Part shown: positions 13,883 to 24,411 of the stretch, piece by piece
Position numbering within the stretch: position 1 is the stretch's first letter
Layout: the number at the start of each line of letters is the position of its first letter
DNA from: Eutypella sp. D-1
Lineage: Eukaryota; Ascomycota; Sordariomycetes; Xylariales; Diatrypaceae
Direction: 5' to 3'
Assembly: GCA_023313575.1 (NCBI GenBank)
Contig: JAJTTP010000002.1
Coordinates: 2,356,001-2,420,000 of the forward strand
DNA: 64,000 bases
Notes under the pieces: model-generated
Databases searched by the model: none
What the model was told of the DNA's origin: nothing
Seen by the model: only the letters and a program-made list of their open reading frames with translations
Made by a program: the position numbers and the translations under genes

Positions 13883-15057
13883 ATGGGTGTTATCGCTCCG
13901 CGAAACGACGTCCTCCAGATCAACCCGCCGGCCGGGGCGGAGCAGCTCTCGGTCGAGGGATCCGACTGGCTGTGGACAGTCACCGCCATCTATGCCCTCC
14001 TGTTCGTGGTCTACTACGGCCTGAGCTTCCGCGCCCCGTTCGGCGAGAAGGTCTTCCACTACATCTTCTCCATCACCCTGCTGACCGGCACCATCTCCTA
14101 CTTCGCGCAGGCCGCCGACCTCGGCTTCTCGGTCGTCGCCGTCGACGACACGACCCGCCAGTTCTTCTGGGCCAAATATGTCTACTGTACGTGATCGCTC
14201 CGGGCTCGCCGTTGTTATCATCTCTATTCAACATGAAGTGGGAGGAAGATTGGCTAACGTGTATCGTCCGGATGACTAGGGCTTGTCGAGTTCCCGGCCA
14301 TCTCCATAGCGCTGGGCCTACTCAGCGGCATCTCCTGGGCCTCGATCTTCTATAACATTTTCCTGTCCTGGACATGGTAAGTTTTCCCCAGTGTAGTTGT
14401 CGCCTGGACCGACGCCAGTTGAGAACCGACAAGCAAGGGGGGAAAAAGGTCCCAGCCTACGACGAGTAGTTGCTAACACGCCTCGCTCAAGGGTTGTCAC
14501 GTACATCATCTCGGCCTTCACGCCGTCGACCTACAAGTGGGGCTTCTACACGTTCGGCACGGTGGCGTACCTGATCCTGGCCTACAACACGCTGTTCGTG
14601 GCGCGGGCGGGTGCGGTGCGCGTCGGCGTCGGCCGCGACCACACGCTTTTGGCGGGCTGGGTGAACCTGCTCTGGCTCCTCTACCCGATCGCCTACGGCG
14701 TGGCTGATGGCAGCAACGTGATCGGCGTGACGCCCGGCGCCGTCTTCTTCGGCGTCCTCGACGTCCTACTAGCCCCCGTCGTCGCCATCGGCTTCCTCGT
14801 CCTGTCCCGCCGCTGGGACTATGGCCGACTGAACCTCGGTAAGTACACCACTACACTAGCAGTTTAACACCCTCAAAGCATATAAGCCCTCATGCGCGAG
14901 AGCTGGGTGGACTGGTCACTGACGGGTGGAATCGGTAGCCTTCACGAGATACGGTCGCGTACACGACGCCGGCACCCACCCTGAGAAGGAAGGCGTGGCC
15001 ACGGGCACTGCCGCTCCGGTAGCCACCCCGGCTCCGACAGCGGCTCCGGCGCCGTAA
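13883..15057 (+). CDS. Opsin-related protein (HSP30/YRO2-type), four exons
   Basis: Exons 13883-14186, 14280-14376, 14492-14838 and 14939-15057 give 288 aa with all frames joining. Seven hydrophobic helices follow the microbial rhodopsin plan. Aligning by eye to bacteriorhodopsin, helix C reads KYVYWLVEFP, placing Tyr101 at the proton-acceptor Asp and Glu105 nearby. Helix G reads VLDVLLAPV, with Ala228 where the retinal-binding Lys should be. The protein therefore should not form a retinal Schiff base. This pattern fits the fungal opsin-related group (S. cerevisiae HSP30/YRO2/MRH1), which are plasma-membrane, stress-linked proteins of uncertain mechanism. The C-terminus is an Ala/Pro/Thr tail. 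Codon use is strongly C/G-ended, suggesting good expression. Confidence 0.88.
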
Positions 15058-16186
15058 GACACCCAACGTCAAATCTAGAGGAAGGGAGGATCCGCCCCGC
15101 TCGCCTGCTTCCACTATCGACGTCAATTACGCGGATCCGCCCTTCAGCAATGGATACACAATGCACAATGTTGCAGGGTGTTGAATCACCCTCTCTGTGC
15201 CAATGCGGCTATGACGATTTACCACGATGCTGAATGAAGCTCTACGAGACTGGCTCGTTTCGCTCTTTCTTTATGCTGCATATGAATATCTCGAAGACCT
15301 TGGAGGAAGAAGGAAAGGTAGGGAGGCAATATACCCTCGCTTTATTTGTTTTCTATGGTGGGATGATACCCGATACCCTTGGGGAATACCCGGAGTTTTT
15401 AGTTGGTGGATGTTGTTGAGAAGTAAAGACCAATAATACCTGGAGAGGTCTAACTTAATATATAATATTCTATTCTCCACTTTGAAAAATAGGAATCTAT
15501 ATAAACAGGCTGCACCCGGATGTCGCTAGAAAGTCGGCGGGTGAGATGGAACCCGTGAGAAACTGCCTAGAGAATTACGGTGACGAAGTTGGCATAGTGA
15601 ATCCATAGATCCAGTTTCTGAATAGGGCGGAATCAGATGTTAGGTACTCCATGAATTATATTGCATTAACTAATAGTCGTCGTAAAGATTATTTCTTGAA
15701 CCTACCCGTGGACCTAAGTACTCTACCACTTCTAGGTTATGAAAACGGTACGGGGAAGGTAACGGGGAGAAAAGGGGTTGCTCCATTATATCATACTTAC
15801 ATAATCTAAAGCTGCCTTTGGCTCCGCACCTCGGTACCTAGCTTTTATCTAATCTGTTATCTATGGAATTCGACCCCACATAAAGGTCACCCATCGCCGG
15901 ACAGGTGTTATCAGGTGTCCACCCTTTTTCAGCTCCTTCGCCTTTCCAGGCTGCTTTATGTACAGTACAGCTCCAGGTCTATCTTAGCTGCTAAAGTATC
16001 CCAAGCTTCATCGAGGCCCGCTACAATTACAACAATAGCAACAACAACCACGACGACAGCGCATCGCCACCTAATCCCGCCTGTGTACTCGATCTTACTC
16101 GGTCAGCAACCTACTCGGTCAACAATTCAAACACACACGCACATCTACCAAGAAGCAATCAAGACCAAAAAAACAAAAAAAACACC
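15058..16186 (+). other. Intergenic region and 5' leader of the Y14 gene
   Basis: About 1.1 kb. The last ~200 bp, rich in CAA, ACA and A-runs, look like the untranslated leader of the downstream RNA-binding gene. No other gene seen. Confidence 0.5.
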
Positions 16187-16787
16187 ATGGCCGACGCCGA
16201 GATGGAGATCGACGAGCCCGGCTCACCTCAACAGGTCGAGGCAGAGGGAGAGGGGGAAGCATCGACGGCGACGGCGCCGCAAGCCAAGGACCGCGACATG
16301 CAGACCCACGCGAAGGCCACTGCCGTGCGGTCGATCGAGGGCTGGATCGTCATGGTGACTAACGTTCACGAAGAGGCTGACGAGGAGGCCCTACACGACA
16401 AGTTTGCTGAATTCGGCGAGATCAAGAACTTGCACTTGAACCTGGACCGCCGCAGCGGTTATGTCAAGGTGAGCCACTCTAGAAGACAGAGGAAGGAAGG
16501 AAAGTGTTCATATGGAGGACATAATGCTAATCTGAGGACCACCCGCGTGTGCGTGATCATTCCAGGGCTACGCTCTCATCGAGTACCCCACCCTCCAGGA
16601 GGCCCGGGCCGCCATCGACGGCGCCCACCAGACCAAGCTTCTCGAGCAGACCGTCAACGTCGACTTCGCCTTCGTCAGGCCCCCGCCGGGCAAGGGTGGT
16701 AGGGGAGGTCGGCAGGCACACCGCGGCGGGCGTGGGCGCAGCCGCAGCCGTAGTCCCGAGGGCAACAGGGGTAGGGAAGAGCACTGA
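16187..16787 (+). CDS. RNA-binding protein Y14 (RBM8), exon junction complex
   Basis: Exons 16187-16468 and 16566-16787 (97-bp intron, GTGAGC...CCAG) give 167 aa, the usual size for Y14/RBM8A. A single RRM spans about residues 50-135, with RNP2 (WIVMVTNVH) and RNP1 (SGYVKGYALIEY); the intron falls inside RNP1. The flanking helix motif [24 protein letters not shown] is typical of Y14. The C-terminus is an Arg-Gly/Arg-Ser tail ([11 protein letters not shown]). Y14 pairs with Mago and eIF4A3 on spliced mRNA near exon junctions and affects mRNA localisation and quality control. It is a sensible gene for an intron-rich genome. The N-terminus is acidic. The start context is CACCATGG, close to the optimal one. 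Confidence 0.93.
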
Positions 16788-17717
16788 TGTTGATCGAGCG
16801 AGCGATTTCATTTCTACTTTCGTTTGGGCCGACACGAGCAAACAAGCTTGCGCATGCATGGGAAATGTGCGGCACGTGTTAGTAATAGCGACGGCGAGAC
16901 ACGGGGGTTTATGAGACAGCCGTGCGTGGTGTCGGACGAACGAAGATAGAGAGCACAGAGAAAGGTTACTGGCTGTGGCCGATGTGTCGCCAGAATAAAC
17001 AAGGACATGTCGGCGTTTTGCATATGAGCTTGAAAGGTAAGTAGAGGCCGAAGACTCACTCCCCCCCCCTCCCTTGCATAATGTTTCATCGCTGACTGTC
17101 ATTCCAGCTAGACATCTTAAGCCATGACGATTGCATCGAATACTGAATGTGACGACGTCTTGAGGAATCATGTACTGAGTCTACGATGGAGCAACAAGGT
17201 GGGCATATGTATGCCCTTTGGCACCATGCAACGCACCTCAAGTTGGCGAGCCTTTCTGGGGAAGAAAGAAAGCCCGCAATCGATGTTGTTTTCTTCCCTA
17301 GCCAAATCTAGCAAATACAGAGCCGTCCTACCGATAAGGGGGAAGTACGCGGCAGTGACGCGCACGCGCTTCTACCGACGTTTCAAGAACCTACCCTCGA
17401 TGTCTTCAGGCCCACAGTGACTATTACGCACCTCTGGTCGGCAACGTCGAGCCGGAACAAGAAAATTGTGCATGTACCACGCGAATGATTATCGCCTAAT
17501 CGTAAAAAGATTAGGTGGCCTTCGTGTCAAGTAACAAACATGGTTGTAGATATGCTGCAGCCATGATTTACGCTCATCACATCCGACATTGCTATGTTTG
17601 TAGGAGCAAGATCAAACCCTCACCAACTGCATTTCAAATTTCCATAAAAAAATTAAGTTAAATAAATAAATAAATCGCTAGATAAGTGGATAAGACTAAA
17701 TTCCCCCTAAGGCATCA
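16788..17717. other. Convergent intergenic region
   Basis: About 930 bp between the 3' ends of Y14 and the amidase gene. A 98-codon open frame starts at 17124 but has no recognisable features. AT-rich near the amidase stop. Confidence 0.5.
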
Positions 17718-19746
17718 TCAAACCAACTCGCGCACGCGAGACAAAGCAAGATCGAGATCAGACACCGGCTCCACGTGGGGCCTCAACTCCCGCCTCCGCC
17801 TCGACGCCCGCTCATACGCAAACGCGCACGCGACCAGCGTCTCCTCGGACCAGCGATCCGCCACGAAGCTGATACCGAGCGGGAACCCGGGCGCGGTCTC
17901 GACGACGGGGTCGGCAGCGACGGCGGGACCGGTGCGCGTGGCGGCGTCCGCGCCCAGCGCCCCCATCGGCACCGTGACGACGGGCAGGCCCGCCGCCGAC
18001 GCCAATATGATGGCGAGGTCGGGGAACATGACGAGAGCGTCGAGGCCCCGGGCCGCGGTGACCCGGCGCACGATCGCGTCGCGCGTCAGGTTCGTCGCTG
18101 CCACGTACGCCGCCCACGCCTCCGCTGATCCCGCCGTCGTGTCGTCCGGCAGCCCCGCCATCGCCGCCACGTAGCTGTAATCCACGTCGTGCGCGCGCTC
18201 GCGCGGGTCCGTCTCGATGCAGCGCAATAGGTCCTGCAGGGTGCGGATATCGCTCGCATTGTTGCGGGGGGGTGGTAGCAGATCGGCTAGGTACGTCTCG
18301 AGCGCCTCCTTGCCGTCGGGAACCGCGTACGTCGTCATGTTGCCGATGACCCAGTGCACGAGGTCTTTCGCAGACGGCGGCCCGTCCGCATACCCCCTCG
18401 GCGGCAGCAGCGCCGCGACGTCGAGCCGCATGACCTCCGCGCCCGCGCCCTCAATGTCGGCGATCGCGGCGTCGAAGACGTCGCGGATGAGATCCCAGTT
18501 GGCGAAGTAGCGGGCCCCGAAGGCGTCCTCGTCGATCCAGAACGCGCCGATGCGCTTCCCGCGCAGGGCGCCGGGGTCGAGCACCGCCGGGGATGCGTAA
18601 CTGGGCCTATGGCCGTCCCCCCACGGCTGCGCCAAAGTCCAGTTGTCGGCGGGGTCGCGGCCCGCGATCGCGTCGAGTAACACCGCGGCGTCCGCGACGC
18701 TGCGTGCTAGCGGCCCCGGCGTGTCCTGTCGCGGCGTCACTGGCACGATGCCCCGCCGCGACGCGAGCCCCACTGTCGGCTTGATCCCTACCACGTTGTT
18801 GGTCCATGCCGGGCAGGTGATCTATATGGTCGGTGGTTAATATAACGCTGGCTTAGAATCAAAGGTTTGGTGGGTGTTACGCCCGGTGGTTAGGGGAGAG
18901 GGAAATCTTGATAGTCGCGAGGATATGGACCTCAATCGACGAGGTAAGAAATAACTAGCGGTGGCAGTATATTCCATGTAGATACGTTCAAGTCGCATGT
19001 CGGGGCAGAGCACGGGGAGGTCAAAATTCAGAAAGTTGGCAACTCTAGTAGAAATAACTCACACTCCCAGCAGTCTCCGTCCCCAGCGCCGCGGCCACGA
19101 GCCCGAGGGCAGTAGCGACAGCGCTGCCACCGGAGCTCCCGCATGGCGTCTGGCGCTCGACATAGGGGCCGACGGCCTGGCCGCCGCGGGGGCTCCAGCC
19201 GTGCGGCAAGCCGACGCCGCGGATACCGGACAACTCATCGAGGTTCGTCTTACCTAGGACGACGGCGCCGGCGCCGCGGAGCCGCGCTACAACTTCGGCG
19301 TCGGCCGCCGGCCGCCCCGCCGCGTGGGCCAGACACGTGCTCCCGGCGCCCGTCAGCATGGCGGCGGGGTCATTCGGCGAGGAAGAGGGCGGCCCCACTG
19401 CGAAGTTGTCCTTGATCAGGATCGGGATCCCGTGGAGTGGGCCCCGGTGCCCGGGGCCGCGGGCCCGCTCGTAGTCGCGCTGCGAGGCGACTGCTAGTGC
19501 AGAGGGGTCCACCTCGATGACGGCGCGCAGCACGTCGTTGACCTCGGCTATGCGCGCGAGGTACAGCGACGTCAGCTCGTGGCTAGTGAGCGCGCCGGCG
19601 TCGAGTAGCCCCGTCAGCTCTGCGATGGATATATCCGAGAGCGAGAAGCGGGAAGCCGGGTCCGGTGAAGAGGGCAAGGCCAGGCCGCGGTACAGGAGCG
19701 CTGCCAACGGCAGAAGATGGGCGACGAGCGTGCGCTTTCGAACCAT
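17718..19746 (-). CDS. Amidase (amidase signature family), two exons
   Basis: Hydrolyses amide bonds by a Ser-cisSer-Lys triad. Exons 19746-19063 and 18821-17718 are joined across a 241-bp intron (GTGAGT...ATAG) to give 595 aa. Triad candidates are Lys112 in PILIKDNF, Ser204 in CGSSGGSA and the nucleophile Ser228 in GTETAGS. That serine is the last codon before the intron, and the motif then continues ITCPAWTNNVVGIKPT in exon 2. An N-terminal hydrophobic stretch (about residues 7-24) suggests a secreted or vacuolar enzyme. The ATG at 19746 is the first in frame. GC content and C/G-ended codons are high. It shares a promoter region with the divergent methyltransferase gene. The substrate is unknown; fungal relatives act on acetamide, nitrogen sources or secondary metabolites. 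Confidence 0.9.
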
Positions 19747-20862
19747 GTTGGCATTATCGGCGCTCGGTCTGCAATAAGATATTATGGGAAGTGGTATCGT
19801 AGACACTAGATGTTTGGAGTCCGGGGAAATTGATACTTAATTCTACATTCCTTGGCACCATCGAACTTCCATCATCGAGCTGCCCTCGCGTAGAACGTGA
19901 TAAAGCCGGGATTACGCGCCATGCACTACAGCCCGGACGCCAGCGGCCGCATTTGCCGTAGGCTTACTGTAGATGTAAAAGATAGGATGGCATGCTCCCT
20001 ATGCTACATATAGGAACAGCGAAGGTGCCTCCAGCGCTTCAAGGGCGCTCTTATACTACCATGAAACGATTTACGTCGAAATTGACCGAGGCGTAGAGCA
20101 GAGCTGAAGGCTTCTGGAAGAATAGATTGCAAGCCGCATTAATTACTTCATATCTTGAATAATAATTCGCAGCCTTATCAGGATGTAGATATCTATACTT
20201 TTACAACATGCCGAGGTGTACGATGTCTCGTCTTAATACAAAGTATCCAGTACTGTATATAATGGCGGCCCCCCTACGAGGCACGCCTAGGGCAGGGGGG
20301 CATCATTAAGCATCTAAATGCCAGCCTAGCGACAGGTCAAGTATTTCAAAGCTGCCCGCCGGAAAATAATCATGTGAAAAGAAGAAGGCAATAACATGAA
20401 GAAAATCAGACTTACTTTAGGGGAGTGAGTAAAGATAACGGTTATCTTTTCTTCTAACTTCATACGGTCCAATATTGGACCGACTGTGACTAGGCATCCG
20501 ATAGGGGTAGAATGGAATCGCCTCCTAACAGACTCGAGCCTAAGTCATTAACACGGATAGTCCCAGGTAATCTACCGGGTCTACAACGACGCTCCAATTA
20601 CGCCAGTATTTACATTTGATTGAACACCCCGGAAGGCTAACGCTTGGGGTTAAGGTTAGGGCGGAATGATGGATCCCGCTGTATCCTATCTCCAATGTAC
20701 AGGGGATAGTAGGTAGTAGTGACCTACCTAGATGGGTAGTCTATTTCATTTCCAACTTGCCATCGGCTTGCCGGACAAGTCGGACACCATAATTGTTGGC
20801 TCGATTTACCATCAGCACTTCCGTTGCCATCATCATCAGCATCATCGGGTAGCATTTCAAAC
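19747..20862. promoter_or_regulatory. Shared divergent promoter, amidase / methyltransferase
   Basis: About 1.1 kb between two head-to-head start codons. It holds the 18-bp palindrome listed separately, and a TATAATGG-like stretch near 20257. A short telomere-like string, GGTTAAGGTTAGGG, occurs near 20650-20663 and is too short to interpret. No coding sequence seen. Confidence 0.5.
20465..20482. promoter_or_regulatory. Perfect palindrome CGG-N12-CCG, possible Zn2Cys6 operator
   Basis: The sequence CGGTCCAATATTGGACCG is a perfect 18-bp inverted repeat ending in CGG and CCG. Fungal Zn(II)2Cys6 binuclear cluster dimers bind inverted CGG triplets with a factor-specific spacing. It lies 381 bp before the methyltransferase start and about 720 bp before the amidase start, so one factor could control both. 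The binding role is inference. Confidence 0.45.
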
Positions 20863-22067
20863 ATGACAGAAACCAAGCATCCCGGAGACCAGCACGAAGT
20901 GCCGCAGTACGAGGCGCACGCCTCCGACGCTTCCCTAAAGGACAGGATCAAGCAGCATTACGAGATAGCGTCGGACTATTACTACTCGCTATGGTACGTA
21001 AGCCTAGAGACGTGCCCCCCTCCCCCCCCCCCCCCAAAAAGCCTCCCCCCCCGGAAAAAAACCCTCCCCTTGAAGCCAGCATCAGCTAACGCGGCCCCCC
21101 CACGCTCCCACGCACTTGCGCATGAATCAGGGGCCAGCACATCCACCATGGACTATTCAGGAGCGCGGGCGAGAGCAAGGAGACGGCGCAGGAGAACCTG
21201 ATCACGTACCTGCTGGAGACGTCACGGCTGCCGCGCGGGGCGCGCGTGCTCGACGTCGGCTGCGGGGTCGGCGGCACCTCGCGCTTCCTCGCGCGCGAGC
21301 ACGCCTGCCGCGTCACCGGCATCACCATCAGCGGGCACCAGGCTGAGATGGCGCGGAAGATCACGCTCGGGGAGGAGGGCGTGCAGGCCTCGTCCTCGTC
21401 GGACGTGCTGTCATACCCCGCCGGCGAGGATGGCGCCTCTGGCACGGTCCGCTTCCTCGAGCTCGACGCCGAGAAAATGCTAGAGCACTTCTCAGCCCCC
21501 CGCGGCGGCAGCGGCGGCGGCGGAAACCTTCAACTGCGTCTGGATCTCCGAAGCGCTCTCCCACCTCCCGAATAAGCCGCTGTTCTTCGCCTCGTCGTTC
21601 AAACTGCTCGAGGCCGGCAGGTCTTCGCGCCTGGTCGTGGCGGACTGGTTCCGGGCGCCGGACCTCACGCCGGCGCAGCTGGATGCGGATATCAAGCCGA
21701 TTGAGGACGGCATGCTGCTGCCCGGGTTGCACACGGCGGACGACTACGTGCGGATGGCGGAAGAGGCTGGGTTCAGGACCTTGCAGACGCCGATCGATAT
21801 CAGCAGCGATGTTGCCAGGACATGGTGAGTAACCCGGCCCCCACCCCCTTCCTCCAGACTTCAGGAATATCGAGGTTCCAGCGTGATAACCGTTTCACAT
21901 GATCCAGGGACATATCCTGGGCTCTGGTTTCGTCACCTTCATTGTGGGCGTTCGCCATCTCTCAAGGTAGGGACGGGCTAGCGTTCTTGCAGGCGTTCCG
22001 GGCGATGAGGAGAGGGTATGCCAATGGGACATTTAAATACGCCATTATGTGTTTCGAGAAGCCCTGA
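20863..22067 (+). CDS. SAM-dependent methyltransferase with an apparent frameshift
   Basis: Exons 20863-20993, 21131-21824 and 21908-22067. The N-terminus (HYEIASDYYYSLW, then GQHIHHGLF across intron 1) and motif I (VLDVGCGVGGTS) resemble tocopherol/sterol-type class I methyltransferases, which methylate a small lipophilic or amine substrate using SAM. Downstream blocks are FNCVWISEALSHLPNKPLFF and LVVADWFRAPDL. Between them the frame changes: a run of six C at 21496-21501 has one base too many, and everything after 21502 is in the next frame. The spliced length is 985 nt; removing one base gives 984, or 327 codons plus a stop. That arithmetic argues for a single-base event, either a sequencing error or a real disabling mutation. 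The substrate is unknown. Confidence 0.75.
21015..21052. repeat. Poly-C tracts in methyltransferase intron 1
   Basis: Long C runs broken by short A and T stretches lie just after the intron donor. They are low-complexity and prone to base-calling errors, which matters for trusting the C-run frameshift about 450 bp downstream. Confidence 0.8.
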
Positions 22068-22794
22068 TGCTATCTACAGAGAGACAGAACCCCTCCCATC
22101 TTGGCATCGGCGTATGCGTTAGATCTAGTGACTCTGTTTAGGGATGATATCGTGGCGCAAAGTCATATGGCATGGCTAAATTTTATTCACTATGGGTTTC
22201 GAAAATGTTTGAGTCATTTGGCATACCCTCAGCCTAATTTAATGCCGATAGACTTCAAGATTTATTTATTAATATATTTGTTATTTGGATGAGTACCTAC
22301 GTAAGTGGCTTGCAACTTCAACCCAAAAAAGTCCACGAAGGCTAAGGGTTTCACGCAGTAGCAGTACATACTTGTAGGTATGTTTCCACCTAGCTGGGTG
22401 ACTGGCCAGTGGTGGGGGAGGCTTTCACAGAAAACTTCCGATTCGCTAGGGGATGTCCAGCGCCTTCGTCCAGTAAGCTAACGCGTCATCCCGCGCTAAT
22501 TGGGGTACCTAGCTCACTACCTACTAACCAGCTAACGTAAGTCGTTGAGTGACGATGCCGCATTTTGCTTCTTTTCCCGTTTACAAAGCAGGTTAAGCAA
22601 ACAAGCAAGTAACATATTTCTTTTCTTAACTACCTAATCCAACTTCACCACGTAAAACATAAAGCTCGTCTCGCGTCTCATGAAAAAAAAAATGGCCCGC
22701 ATACCGTGAACCAAAAAAACAGAAAACCGAACAACCCGATCGAGGAGCGAGAGAGAAAGATCGACGATAGAGCTTCGACGATAGAGCTTCGACA
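22068..22794. other. Intergenic region and leader of the palmitoyltransferase gene
   Basis: About 730 bp. Mostly AT-rich with A-runs near 22680-22730. It ends in a short tandem repeat directly before the start codon. No other gene seen. Confidence 0.5.
22761..22794 (+). repeat. 14-bp tandem duplication abutting a start codon
   Basis: The unit TCGACGATAGAGCT occurs twice (22761-22774 and 22775-22788), followed by a partial third copy ending right at the ATG at 22795. Confidence 0.8.
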
Positions 22795-24411
22795 ATGGCC
22801 TTCCTAATCGGCAGCACGGCCCCGGAGCTGCAGCGTCTCCTGGTACCCTTCACCTGCGCGCTGATCGGGTTCCTGGCCTACGGCTCGCAGTGGCTGTTCG
22901 CGCACTCGCCCGATCTGGCCCCGGGCCCGTTAACCCGCGCCGAGTCCTGGACCTTCAACGCCCTCGTCGCCTGTATCTGGTGGTCGTACTACAAGGCCAT
23001 CACCGTCGACCCGGGACGCTACGAGTTCCCGTCCGCGCTGCTGCGCGAGCTCCGGAAGAGCCGGCGCGGTGGCGGCAACAGCAACAACAACAACAACAAT
23101 AATAACAAGGGCGCGGACGCCGGCGAGGATGAGGAGGACCTGGACGAGGAAGTATGGGAGCGACAGCAGCGCGGGGTAGGAGGCATCGGCGTGCGGGCGC
23201 GGTGGTGCAGGAAATGCGCGGCGCCGAAGCCCGCGCGCGCGCACCACTGCAAGACGTGCGGACGCTGCGTGCCGCGGATGGACCACCACTGTCCGTGGAC
23301 GGCGAACTGCGTATCGCTGCAGACCTTCCCGTACTTCCTGCGGTTCCTGTTCTGGGCGTTTCTCGCGCTCGCGACCTTACTGCTCCACCTCGCAGCCCGC
23401 TTCCGCCGCGGCCTCTGGGACGCCCGGCACCTGCCCGCGTACCTCGGCCCGCCGCCCGCACATCTCGCGCTGCTCGCCGCCCTGGGGCTCGGCGCGGTCG
23501 CCGCGACGTTCTTCGTAGGCGTCCTCCTCGTTACGACTCTCAAGGCCTGGATCTTCAATACGACTATGATTGAGTCGTGGGAGATCGAGCGCCACGAGGC
23601 CGTGCTCGAGCGGCTTCCGGGCTACGGCGGCGCCGGCACCGGCGGCGGCGAGGACGGGGACGACGGATCATGGTGGCGCACGCGCGGCGACGGGACAACT
23701 ACCGCTGACGACGACCCTCCGCCGGAACCCGTCGAGTTCCCCTACGACGTAGGCATCTTCGCGAACATGGCGCAGGCAATGGGAACACGCAACCCGCTGC
23801 TCTGGGCCCTCCCCATCTTCGCCGGCGGGCCGCGCGTAGCGCAACCCTCGGGCTCCGAGACCTCCCTCGCGGAACTCAACGGCGCCGGCTGGCGCTACGA
23901 GGAGAACGGTCTCAATGACCGCGAAGGCATGTGGCCGCCCCTGGACCCGGAAAAGGCGCGCCACGCGCGTCTGTGGCGCCGCCGTCGCCGCGAGCTCCGC
24001 GAGGCCCAGAAGTGGTATCCCAATAATGACAACGACGATAACGCTGGCGAAGGGGAGGACGCGCGCGAGGCGTTCCGTCGCAGACAGGAACGCGATCTCA
24101 TGCGCTGGCGCCATCGGAGCGGCCCCGCGGGGATCATGGACGAGCTCGAGGAGGTCGATGGCGCGGGTGGCTATCACGCCTACCCTTACGCGTCCCGGGG
24201 ACGGGGTACCGGCGGCTGGGCGAACGCCGACGGTGAGAAATTGGGAGATTACGGCGTCGATGACGAGGATGAGGACGAGGACGATGATGATGACGAGGCG
24301 GGGTTCGATGTGCCCACGCCGTCGTCCTCGTCTAACGATGACGACGAGGTGCCGCTTGCGGAGCTTATCCGGAGACGGAAGGTGCGGACTAAGGACGGGG
24401 AGGACACGTGA
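22795..24411 (+). CDS. pfa4: DHHC palmitoyltransferase, Pfa4-like
   Basis: Single exon, 538 aa. S-acylates cysteines of membrane proteins; yeast Pfa4 works in the ER on chitin synthase Chs3. The DHHC cysteine-rich domain spans about residues 138-185 (WCRKCAAPKPARAHHCKTC, then DHHC at 163-166 and PWTANCVSLQTFPYFLRF); the catalytic Cys is 166. Two hydrophobic helices precede it (about 10-34 and 50-66) and two follow (about 183-205 and 225-252). This is the Pfa4 layout. Differences are inserted low-complexity segments: a Gly/Asn-rich then acidic stretch at about 92-122 between TM2 and the DHHC domain, and a long C-terminal tail ending in a run of Asp/Glu (about 485-500). Very GC-rich coding sequence. 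The Pfa4 orthology is likely but rests on pattern recognition. Confidence 0.88.
   Translation: MAFLIGSTAPELQRLLVPFTCALIGFLAYGSQWLFAHSPDLAPGPLTRAESWTFNALVACIWWSYYKAITVDPGRYEFPSALLRELRKSRRGGGNSNNNNNNNNKGADAGEDEEDLDEEVWERQQRGVGGIGVRARWCRKCAAPKPARAHHCKTCGRCVPRMDHHCPWTANCVSLQTFPYFLRFLFWAFLALATLLLHLAARFRRGLWDARHLPAYLGPPPAHLALLAALGLGAVAATFFVGVLLVTTLKAWIFNTTMIESWEIERHEAVLERLPGYGGAGTGGGEDGDDGSWWRTRGDGTTTADDDPPPEPVEFPYDVGIFANMAQAMGTRNPLLWALPIFAGGPRVAQPSGSETSLAELNGAGWRYEENGLNDREGMWPPLDPEKARHARLWRRRRRELREAQKWYPNNDNDDNAGEGEDAREAFRRRQERDLMRWRHRSGPAGIMDELEEVDGAGGYHAYPYASRGRGTGGWANADGEKLGDYGVDDEDEDEDDDDDEAGFDVPTPSSSSNDDDEVPLAELIRRRKVRTKDGEDT
23077..23106 (+). repeat. Asparagine-codon microsatellite inside the DHHC gene
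   Basis: A run of AAC and AAT codons, interrupted by one AGC, encodes nine Asn and one Ser between TM2 and the DHHC domain. Such runs vary in length between strains. Confidence 0.85.

Noticed and set aside
17124..17420. 98-codon ATG-started frame between Y14 and the amidase
   Set aside because: No motif, no codon bias like neighbouring genes, and located in a 3' convergent region.
20650..20663. Telomere-like string GGTTAAGGTTAGGG
   Set aside because: Only about two imperfect repeat units; not enough for an interstitial telomere.
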